DNA of 64,000 bases, from NCBI GenBank assembly GCA_013397845.1, contig VZTG01009281.1:161128-225127 (forward strand), written 5' to 3'. The notes beneath the pieces are model-generated. The model had not been told where the DNA came from and searched no databases. It worked only from the letters and a program-made list of their open reading frames with translations. Source of the DNA: Melanocharis versteri. Taxonomy: Eukaryota > Chordata > Aves > Passeriformes > Melanocharitidae. Both the position numbers and the translations under genes were made by a program. Of this stretch, positions 1 to 10,200 are shown piece after piece. Every line of letters starts with the position of its first letter. Position 1 is the stretch's first letter.

Positions 1-84
1 AGTGTGGGGTGCAGCGTGGGGTGCAGTGCGGGGTGCAGTGCGGGGTGCAGTGTGGGGTGCAGTGCGGGGTGCAGTGTGGGGTGC
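1..84. repeat. 12-bp GTG-rich tandem repeat
   Basis: Seven units of about 12 bp (agtgYggggtgc type) run from the first base of the window, so the array may continue to the left. It borders the CpG-rich block near the ARL8A 5' end. Chance open frames reading through it are not genes. Confidence 0.9.
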
Positions 85-650
85 AGGGTGCGGGCCCGGG
101 ACGGCCCGGCCAAACCGCGGCGTTCGCTCCCCGCATCCCCGGAGCCGAGCGCGGTGCTCGGGGCCGCCGCCGGAGCAGGCCCTGGGGAAGGGTCCTGGCA
201 CCCCCTTGTCCTCTCCGGCCGGGGCTCCGGCAGTGGTCAGCAGGCCGCGGTCAGCAGGCAGCGGTCAGCAGGCAGCGGTCAGCAGGCAGTGCCGGTGCCC
301 TGGACGGGCAGTGCCCCCGGCGGGACTGCGGGAGCCCCGGCCCTGCGAGCCGGGCAGCTCCTGCTCTCGCACCGGTAGCAGCAGGCGCTTTGTCATCGTC
401 CCTGCCGCCGCCGGGACGCGCAGGGGGGGCCTCACGGCGACCCTGCCGGGCTCGGGGTTCCTTGCCTGGGGCCGCTGTAGGAGGTGTTTGCCTGGCGACC
501 TTCCTCGGGGAGCGTCCCCCCGCAGCAGCGTCCTGTGGGTGCCGGCTGCTCCTGCAGCAGCACCGCTCCGCACCCGAACCGGGCAGCAGCACCGCCTTGG
601 GCCCCCCGAGCCCTGGCCTCTCCCTGGCTGCGCTGCCTTGTCCACGGGGT
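85..650. promoter_or_regulatory. ARL8A: CpG-rich block, likely the downstream edge of the ARL8A promoter island
   Basis: CpG density is high from about 85 to 620 and falls afterwards. Since ARL8A coding exon 1 must lie just to the left, the simplest reading is the intronic shoulder of its CpG-island promoter. No core promoter element was identified. Confidence 0.55.
235..288. repeat. 14-bp tandem repeat, about four copies
   Basis: ggtcagcaggc recurs at 235, 249, 263 and 277 with 14-bp spacing. It is short and nearly perfect, so probably young. Confidence 0.9.
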
Positions 651-2765
651 GCCTGCATCCAGCAGTGGGTCAGGAGCTGCATGTCCTGCATCCCAAAGCC
701 CAGGGCGTGGCTTCACCCGTGGGGATGCTCGGCAGAGTCTCCCCTCTTTCTTTTTGGGTTGTTCTCGCCCTCTCAATAGGTGATGGCGCAAGGCGGGAGG
801 ATCCTGAAGGGGTGGGTTTGGGCTGTTGTCCCGGGGGGTTTCATGGAGGGAGGTGGATGCAGGTCTGCCCTCTGGTCCGTGCTCGTTCCTCCGAAGTCCA
901 TGCTTGCCATGGCTCCGAAGCAGAGGGAGTTGTTGCTGCTTGCTCAGGATACTGGAAGCTGCTGGGCTGTCAGAGGGGATTTTCAGCTCATACAGAGGCT
1001 TCATTTCACTGGAGCCATGCTCTTTGGGAGGTGCTGAGGGATGAAAATGTCTTTCCTGAAGCGTCTAGGGGCAGAGAGAGGACATCCTAAAATGCTTTTC
1101 ATCCTGGAGATGATGGCACTCCTGCTCTTGAGCTGTTTTTCTGGAAGTCACTGCTCCGTGCTCCAGTCTCCTGCTGGTTCCCCCCATAAACCAACACCAG
1201 CTTCTGGGGACAGGGAGCGGTTTGGCTCTGGGGCAGTGACCCTGAGCACCAGTCCTATTTTTGGGAGACCTCTCCCTGCCATTTGTGTGTTTAATAGTCA
1301 ATTTTTGCAATCCCATGCCAGGGTGGGACATGGCAGTGCCACATGTGGGCTGCTCCTGCTCTGAATTCGCTGGATGCTGCTGCAGCACCCAGCCTGCCTT
1401 AAAAATGGCAAAGTAATTTAGTGTCGGTTTTAATCACCCAGCTAAGCTGTGAAGGGTGGTGGAGCTTTATCCCAGACCCGCTGCACTGTTCTGCCTGCAC
1501 AGGGCTGGAAATCCCAGGGGTTGGTGTTGCTCGGCTCCCTGTTCTCCACATGCCTCCTCCTCTCCCAGCCACGTCCGGAGCAGACAGGGCTCAGTGTGGG
1601 CTTTGTGGGGTTGGCTTCTGTGAGTGGATACTTTGTACCTGGCACTTTTACGTGGGCAAGACCCCACTGGCAAGACCCATATAGGACTTTCTCCGCTTCA
1701 CCAGGATTGCTGGTGTAGGGAAAAGGGACTTCAAGGAATTATAGCAGCTCTTGAGGCAGCTGAAGTTGGCACCATGGCCTGCTGGTCTGTCAGGTCTGTG
1801 ATGGGGTGTTTGAGACCCTCACACGGCAGTCAGGCTGAGGGTGCTGGGTTTGGCCTCTCAAGTTGTTTGGAAAGTTCAAGTTTTTGGCAGATGTGCACAA
1901 AAAGGGGCACCAACTTCTGAGAAGATGTCCTGGAAAGAAGGACTTGTTGGGCACAGTGAAATAGAAGCATGATACAGAAAATGCCAACTCAACAGGAACT
2001 GCCTGAGAAGGTCTGGAGGCGCCTGGCCTTCGGGTGTTGCAATGGGGTTGTTGGAAGGGGAAATAGCTGTGATTTTGGCTTTGCGGGGGGGTAAAACCTG
2101 AACTGAAGAAGTTTGGGATTTTGGCGTTGTTGGAGAGATCTCGCAAGAAGCCTTTCTGGGACTGGAGCTGCTCTGGAGGGGTTGGCACCGTCCTTTTCTT
2201 CCAGGATTTGTAGCTGCACCTGACTGAAAAGTGGACTCTGGGTCCCTGTTAGATGGGTGGCTCCCTCCAGCAGCCAGGCCGTGGTTGTGCTAGGCAAGGC
2301 AGCTGTGATCAGGGTGACTCCTCCTGGGTCACCTGCCTGGGGACTTTGATTTTCCAGGATTTATTTTTTCTTTTCCTGGCTGTTGAGAGCTGGGGCTTGA
2401 AGTCTTGCCTGCAAGGAGAAGTGAAAACTGTAGATACACCTGGTCTTGATTCAACCTGAAGCCAGTGGGCTTTTAGCTGCCTTTTCCCCAGTCTGGTGGT
2501 GACAAGGGTGATTCGAGGGCGTTGAGAGCTCCTCAGCAGGTGCTGGGCCCCGAAACCTGTCAGTGCAGGCTATGGTTAGAACAAGAGAGTGTTGCTGCTT
2601 TTTAGCATCACACGCGTTCTACCTGTGCTAGAGCCTTCCAGGAGAGTGAAGCCACAAGTGCCGGGGTGTTGGACATGTGTGGTGGGAGCTCTGGGGCACC
2701 GTGCTGTGCTTCTGGAAAGTGATTCAGACCGGTGCTGCAAGAGGAAGCTTGGAGCTCCTGGAGTG

Positions 2766-3198
2766 AGTTCAGTGGAGGCTGTGAAGATGCTGAGAGGACT
2801 GGAGCATCTCTTACGGGGACAGGCTGAGGGAGCTGGGGCTGTTGAGCCAAACAGCTGAAAAGAGATGGCTGAGAGGGGCCCTCATCAGTGTCTGTCAGTG
2901 TCTGCAGGGAGGGGTCAGAGGATGCACCAGGCTCTGCTCCCTGCGGCCCAGCACTGGGCAGAAACTGATGCCCAGGAAGTTCCACTTCAACATGAGGAAG
3001 AACTTCTTTCCTGTACAGTGACTGTGCACTGAACGGGCTGCCCAGAGAGGGTGTGGAGTCCCCCTCACTGGAGATATTCCAGAACTGTCTGGGAATAATG
3101 CTGTGCCATGTGTTCTGGGGTGATACTGGTTGAGCAGGGAGGTTGGATCAGGTGACCCACCGTGGTCCTTCCAACCTGACCCATCCTGTGAAACCACA
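2766..3198 (+). mobile_element. CR1-type LINE fragment
   Basis: The order of segments matches the CR1 3' region in sense orientation: a ctgagggagctggggctgtt-like stretch, then aggaagaacttctttcct, then gggctgcccagagagggtgtgg, then the tail ggttggatcaggtgaccc followed by gtccttccaacctgaccc. It is old and diverged. It lies in ARL8A intron 1. Confidence 0.85.
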
Positions 3199-3822
3199 TC
3201 AGCCTCGTATTTGGCACCAGGTAGGGTGGTGGATGGTGTGGAAAGTAGCCAGCTCTCCGACAGCACTGCTGGTGGTGGCGTGGCCTGGTAGGGGCTCAGG
3301 GGACTGCAGAGCTCAGCGCCTGCTCCCACCCATCCTCAGAGAGACACTCACCCCTTCACTGGCCAGCTGACCCACCTTGGCAGGATGTGCTCTGGTGCCT
3401 GGGAGGGAAGGTGCAGCTCCAGGTCTGCAAGGTCCGCAGGGTTTGCTGTGGAGGTAGAGGAGAAAGGTGCTGAGGAAGTAGCAGGGAGATGTTGTTCTGA
3501 TGCGTTTGTGCCGGTCTGTCTTGACACCCACCTCTCCCAGTAGTTCTGGATGTGCCCCTTGAGCGGGGTCTGGAGGGCCAGGGTGGGTGGGAGGTGGCCA
3601 TGGGTTCTCATGCTGCCTCATGGTCATTCTGCCTCCAGATGCAGCACCTGGGCTCTCCACCAGTGTGTCTCTGCACCGTAGCTTCATAGTGCAGAAGGCA
3701 GTTGGTTTTCTGGGGGGTTTCTCCATGTTTCTGGAAGAGGAGAATCTGGCTGGTCTTGTCTTGCTGCTGCAAGCTCTGTCAACCTAAGCCAAGAAGAATG
3801 GACAGTGTGGCTTTCCTGAGAT

Positions 3823-4110
3823 AGGATCATAGAGTGGTTTGGGTTGGAAGGGACCTTTAAAGATCACCTTGTCCAACACCCCTACCATTGGCAAGCACAT
3901 ACAGGGACAACTTCCACTGGACTGGTTTGCTCCAAGCCCCATCCAACCTGACCTTGAACATTTCCAGGTGTGGGGCAGCCACACCTTTTCTGGACAACCT
4001 GTGCCAGGGCCTCACCTCTCACATCATGAAAAATTTCTTTCTTATGTGTTTTATATATAAGTTTCCCTCCATGTTGGAGCTTGGACAGGGTTTGGCAGGG
4101 ACTCAAGTGC
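3823..4110 (-). mobile_element. CR1-type LINE 3' fragment
   Basis: Starts with atcatagagtggtttgggtt and continues with gaagggacctttaaagatca, the reverse complement of the CR1 3' end. It then passes through the cattggcaagcac and cctgtgccagggcctcacc segments. The 5' truncation typical of CR1 is evident. Confidence 0.92.
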
Positions 4111-6699
4111 CACATGTCAGGAGATGCCTGCAGGATGGCCAGCCTGGGCAGTTTTGGGGATGGTCCAGGCAGTGGTGAGAGACACCCAACCCGAGGTGCT
4201 TTGGACTCCTGCCTCTGTCCCTCTGGTGAGTGGGTGTGTAGGCCCAGGGCAAGGCTTCCAGCACTGCCATCTCTGCCCTCTGGGGAGCAGGGCTGCAGAA
4301 CAGTGATTTATCTAGAGCAGGTCGTGTCAGTTCAGTGTCATCCTGTGCTGGGACAGGGTGACAGCCACCTGGCCATGGTGAGGAGCAGGGCTTAGCCACC
4401 TCAGGCCTTCATGCTGCTCACTAGAGCTGGGGGAGGCTTCTTGGCATGTGCCAGCAAGCCGAGGTCCCGGGCCCTGTCTGAGCGAGGGATGATGGCTGAA
4501 GTGGCAGGTGATGTGGTGCCCATGTGCTTGTGTCAGGATGGGGCTTAGCATGAGCTGCGGGCACTGCTTGCCCTGGCAAAAGCTGAATTCTGGCCACCTC
4601 TCCCAGTAACCCAGCTGGAAAGTGTTGGGGCTGGGCAGGAAGGAAAGGTCAGTTGCCTTCCAGGCAGGGCACCAGGGCAGAGTGGTTTGGGCAGAGCAGT
4701 GGGTGACCCTGGCAAAACCAGCAGTGAACTGGAGTCTGTAAAGACCTGAGCTGCCATTTGTAGACACAAAATCCATCTTGCCTGCAACGATTTTTGTGCT
4801 TCCCAGTGGAATCCCATTCTCAAGCAATTGGTGTGGCTTGGCATCATCTTCAGGGTCAGCATGGATGCCGTGTCCATTACATAACCAAAATTTGGGGGAA
4901 GAATATGTCCAGTGAAGCTCTTGCTTGTCTCCATCTGGGTGCTCACTGCTTTCCTGGCAGTGGAGCTGTGGAAGGCTGGGTCCTGCAGGGAGCTGAGAAT
5001 GTGTTGAAGGCACCAGCATCAGGGGTAGTTGGAGAGGGAAGAGGAAACTCTGTGTTTCCACCACTGAGAGTTGCTTTCAGAGAGCAGCTAATGCAGGAGG
5101 AGCTGATGGAGGAGGAGTACGTGCAAGATGCTTCTGTGGGTGCTGGGACAGCAGGGAGCACGTGTGAGCCATCCTGAACCACAGTGCATTGCATTCTCAG
5201 CTCAGCCTGTTTTGGACAGCTTAAGTGGTTTTGTTTTGGCCCCTTGGCCGTGGGCAGCCTGGGGGCAGGTGCTGCAGTGGGAGAGGGGTTTGGGGCAGCG
5301 AGCAAGGCTGTGCCTCACTCACAGAGATGTGCTCTCTCCACCCACGGAGGAAAGAAGAGGTGACTCCTGCCTGCTGCAGCTCACCCCTTCCTGGAAGAAG
5401 CTTCTATCACACAGGAACCATATCTTGTGTGGCTTTTGCACAGCCAGCAGATCCCATGATGTGGTCTGGGATCCCTGAGGGAGGTGCCTGCAGCTTCCAA
5501 GAGCTCTTCAGCAATTGCTCTCCGTGCCCACCGATCAAAGCCTGAGAATTTCGTAGTTTCATAAAGCTCAGTTGTGTGTTGAACCTCAAACCATAGGAGA
5601 CATCTCCTGTGGATCCCTGCCTGCTTCCCCTCCTCTCCATGCCCTTCCCCACAGTGCTTTCTGGGTGCAGTGTGGCTAGCACACCCCTTGGTTGCCAGGA
5701 TTTTCTGCTGAATGCAAAAGGGATATGAAAAAGGGAAGCAGTGTGTATTGCAGAGTGTTTGGAAGAGGTCAGGAAAACCCTGGAGACTTGCTGATGTGGT
5801 GCATCTGGAGGAGCCACAGGCTCAACCATGCACAAAAATCTACTTATGAGGAAACAGCATAAACTGACTTCCTGTTTTGAGGTTTGTTTTAACTAAGAGA
5901 AAAGCCCTCAAGAAGCTGAGGTTTCAAGGTAGTAAAGACCTGCTAGGGTGAGTTTGGCCATGGTTGGTGGTTCCTGCAGGTTTCTGGCGCTGATGGCCAA
6001 ACTGGAACGTGGGGTGGGCTTTACCAGACCCTTTGGTGTGGTGCTGGGCATGTGGGCTCCTGAGCCAGCATCAGCAGAGGGGTGGCTCCTGCTCACTGCT
6101 CTGACAAGCCTAACCCGTTCCACAGCAGCACTGGGGTGCTGCAGCCCCACAGGGATCTCATGCGTCTGATGCATAAACTCAACAGACATTGGAGCTGCAC
6201 TGGGAGCAGCTCCTGGGGAGCGGGAGGGGGGCCCTTTGTGACCCCCAAGTCACCCAGCACAGGCAGGATGCAGGACTGGGGCACCAGTGCAGACAGCACT
6301 CGCTTGAAAGCAGAAGTCAGTCTGGTTTGAGCTGGGCCATAAATGATCTAAAGCACGAAACAGGCTGGTTCCCCCAGGACTTGCAACTGGAAAGGAGCTG
6401 GAGCAGGATGTGGCTCCCTGGGTGGGAAGCCCAGCCTGAAACCCCGGGGGTCCTTGCAGGGCTGCCTCACCAGAGGTCACTGCAGAGGACGAAGATCTCA
6501 GTCTCCTCCCAAAAAGGGCTTGGGAATCCCACCTTGAAAGAGCTGGGATGGGCAAGCCCCCAGCCCAGCAGGACAATGTGTCCAGGGCTGAGGTTGGCAG
6601 CTCGCTGAAGGTTGGGGACTGCACTGGGGCACCCAGTGCACCTGTGCCCATTGCAGCAGCCACAGCACCATGGTTTAGGAACGGTATTCCCCAATTCGG

Positions 6700-6920
6700 T
6701 GCTCCCACCGGTGTTCTCTGCCACTTGCTTCCCCTTCCCCCTCCAACTGGAAGCACAAAAGGCAAAGATCACGGGTTGAGATACGAACAATTTACTAGAA
6801 ACAGCAACGAGATAAGAAGACAGTGAGAGCAACACTACTAATAACAGAAGTGTACAAAGAGAGGGTGATTTGCATGCAAAATGCTCACCAAGCCTGGGAC
6901 AATGAAACAATGGCTTCCCT
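6700..6920 (-). mobile_element. LTR-like block resembling songbird ERVL LTRs
   Basis: Read on the minus strand it contains an atctcgttgctgtt-like segment, then agtaaattgttcgtatctca and acccgtgatctttgcctttt. I recognise these from abundant passerine ERVL LTRs, with the polyadenylation region near agtaaa. Boundaries were not defined and no coding region remains. The assignment rests on pattern memory. Confidence 0.5.
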
Positions 6921-7155
6921 CTGCCCACCAGGCTTTCTCCCAACTGGAAAAGAACAGCATTCCTGTGGTCCTCGTGGCACCGTGTCTCCTGGGCTCTGTG
7001 CTCCTGGCGTGGACCTGCAGGAGGGTTGCACCGTGCCCAGGGCAGGGCTGGCAGAGCCTTTGGGGTTATCCCAGGCTGTCAGCCTTGCTGCCCTGCCGGG
7101 GCAGGCTGGCCCCAGTCCTCTGCCTCCTAATGCCGTTCCACCTTGTTCCTTGCAG

Positions 7156-7236
7156 TCAGGACAGTTCAATGAAGACATGATCCCGACGGTGGGCTTCAAC
7201 ATGAGGAAGATCACCAAAGGGAATGTTACCATAAAG
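7156..7236 (+). CDS. ARL8A: ARL8A coding exon 2
   Basis: 27 codons in phase 0, starting SGQFNEDM and ending GNVTIK. It holds the switch I threonine region. The acceptor is a pyrimidine-rich tract ending tgcag at 7155 and the donor is gtaaga at 7237. The preceding residues (the P-loop exon) are not in the window. Confidence 0.97.
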
Positions 7237-10200
7237 GTAAGATGCAGTCGTTACTGCTGGTGAGGGCTCTTGGGATGAAAGGTGGAGTTGAGGGAGATTG
7301 GTGGCTCTTCTGCTGGAGGTGGAAGAGTTCCAGGGACCCCAGCTGCAGCTCATAGAATAGAGGCATAGCATCATTAGGGCTGGAAAGTCGCTTTAAGATC
7401 GGGTCTAACCATTCCCCCAGGCATGCCATGTTCACCACTAAACCACGTCTCCAAGTGCCACATCCACGTGTTTTGTTAACGTTTCCAGGGATTGTGATTC
7501 CACCATCTGGAAGTGAAAGATTTGCCCTGTTATGGTCCTGCAGGTACCCACCAGAGGAGGTGGTGGGAAAGGGTGTAGGAGATCCAGACTTGTGCAATAA
7601 GAGCCACTCTGGGCTGCAAAGCTGGAGGTTTTTTTATATCTCTGGCTTGCTGGTAGGGACTTATGGATCTGGTCACCTTGCTGAGGGTGCTAGTGCTGGG
7701 AGAAACAGGTCATGGCTTGCAGTGGTGGTCTCTGCCTTGGGAGCAAAGGAACAGGAGGGTTCTGCCTGTTCTGGATCTTTCAAGGGCCCGGGGTTGTACT
7801 GGGAAATAGCTCTTGGACAGGCTTGGAAAGCTGTCTGGGGGATCTCTGGCTGCTGCAGGAACACTTTTGAGAGTGTGCCGAATGTTCTTAAATGGGAAAT
7901 GCCTCAGGGAAATGCCAGGAGGTGTGATGGGCATGGGGAGGAGAACCTGGCTTGGGCCAGCAGAGGCACAAAAAGCCAGCAGAGGCAAACTGCAGGGGGA
8001 TTCAGCGTCTTCCAGCTGCCACCCTGAGGTTTCTCCCTTCTTTATCAAGTCAGGAGCCTTCTCCTGAGGTTCGAGCTGAAGAGGAGGAGACGGGGATGGG
8101 TTTGGTGCGTGGCCAGAATGCCCCAGGTGGCCACACGGGGGAGGAAGAGTCTCGGGCAGGACCTTGGGGCGATGGGCACGATGTAACGCTGCCGTCTCCC
8201 TGTCACAGCTCTGGGACATCGGTGGGCAGCCACGGTTCCGCAGCATGTGGGAGCGATACTGCCGTGGAGTGAGTGCCATCGTGTGAGTATCCCGGGGCTG
8301 GAGCCCTGCTGTCACCCCGTGCTGCTGCTGAGCCTTGCCAGGGGGTGGGGCGTCACCCCGGGGTGCTGGGGTGCTGGGGGAGCTGCAGTGCCTTTGCTGC
8401 CAGAGCTGGACACCTGTGTCAAGAGCTGGAATCACTGAATCATCACAGAATCATTAAGGTTGGAAAAGGCCTTTAAGATCATTAAGTACAACCGTTAACC
8501 CAGCACCACCATATTCACCACCAGACTATGTCCCCAGATGGTTTTTGAACACCTCCAGGGATGGTGACTCTACCACTACCCTGGGCAGCCTGTGCCAGGG
8601 CCTGACCACCCTTTCAGAGAAGAAATTTTTCCCGATATCCAACCTAAACCTCCTCTGGTGCAATTTGAGGCCATTTTCTCTGGTCCTATTGCTTGTTCCC
8701 TGGGAGAAAGGCCCAACCTCCACCTGGCTGCACCCTCCTGTCAGGGAATTGGAGAGACCAAGAAGGTCCCCCCTGAGCCTCCTTTTTTCCAGATACTTTC
8801 CCTGGGGACTGATGTCTACATGGGCTTTGACCAAAGGACAGCCAGGTCTCTCCAGCTGTGCCAGACCCTTCTCTTCCCTTCCAGCATCACTCAGTCCAGC
8901 TCTGTTCCTCAGATCTTACCCTTCCAGGCTCCCAGGCGTCCTCTGTGCTGGCTGCTCACCGCAGGGGCTGAGCAAAGCCTGGCTGTGGGGCTCAGCCCTT
9001 CCCCGAGGCTGGTTTCCAGGTCAGGATGTTTATGTGCTGCCAGAGAAATCTTGTGCTGAGAGCAGGAGTCTCAATGCAACACCCACTACTGAGTCAGCAA
9101 ATCTCAGTGTCCCTGGGCGTCCCCTGCTTGCAAACAGTGCAGTAAGAGCAGTCCCAGGGAGTCCAGGCTCAGGGTGAGCATGGCAAGGTGCTCATGGCAA
9201 GCAGGTTGCCCATTCCAAAGAGCAAATACTGATCTTGGGACACCATACTGGGGTTCCTTAAACCCAGTCAGAAAATGAGATTTATGGGATCTTTCCCAAG
9301 TGTCCATACCCTGAGATTTGGAAGGCTGGTTTCTGTGCTGCCCTTCCCAACTCTAAGCCTTGGCAGGTGAGGAGGAGTGTGGTACTGCTTGTTCTGCATG
9401 TTGGGACAGTGGTGTCTGCTCCTGCCCTTGCGGATTGTCACCATGGTGGGACATGGCCTTGGACCTGCAGAAGGGATTTTGTTACACTTTTTATTACAAT
9501 GAGCTTTGCTGGAAATGACAAAATCTCTGTCTTGTCAATCCTTTTCTGCCTCCTTCCATAATGTCATAATTTTGGCCCGCATGGTTGTCAGGAAACAAAA
9601 GGACCTATCAGCATCCAGGTTGCACTCATCTGCCCTCGTCACCTCGAGCTGTGTCATGTCCCTTTCCCTTTGCTCTCAGCCCTCCCCCCCACCCAGCATA
9701 CCAAGGAGCAGTCCTTGGGGGTGTTTTTCCCTCTTGGCACAGCATTCCCATTTTCCTGTGTTAAGCACTTTAGTAGTTAATAGCTCTTTTCCTATTTTTA
9801 AATAACTCCCCAAAGCCTGATGAGCTGGTGTTTCTCACTCCTTCTCTCCCAGCTCCTTGATCTTTGGAATCAAGGCCACTTTGATCGGTTCCTCACCCAA
9901 GTTTTGCCTTCACTGACATCCTTTGCAGGATAAAAGCTGGCCTGTAAGAACGAAATCCTTTCCCAAATCTCCCCTTGTGCTCAGAGAAGCATTGCTGGCC
10001 ACTGGCTTCATGTCCCTGTGCTCCATGGCCCCTCCCAAGGTTACCCTATGGATGGGGTGCAGAGGTCCTTCCCCTTCCTCAGTCATCGTCACCTCTCCAT
10101 CCTCAGCTTCCCTTGCCTTCTCTGCTTGTCCTCTATCCCAGGAGTTTACGTGGGAGCTGCCATGTGCACGTAAGTCTCACTGAGTGCTTGGAGACAGCAC

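Larger units (their letters stand above)
1..7155 (+). other. ARL8A: ARL8A intron 1 (3' part; upstream coding exon outside window)
   Basis: No sequence matching the expected first coding exon (amphipathic N-terminal helix plus P-loop) is present, so this stretch is read as intron 1 and possibly 5' UTR at its far left. It starts CpG-rich and becomes ordinary intron after about 650. It holds two short tandem repeats, two CR1 fragments and one LTR-like block. Between 650-2750 and 4110-6700 I see no feature except a long antisense open frame at 4327-5064, listed under findings. Confidence 0.8.
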
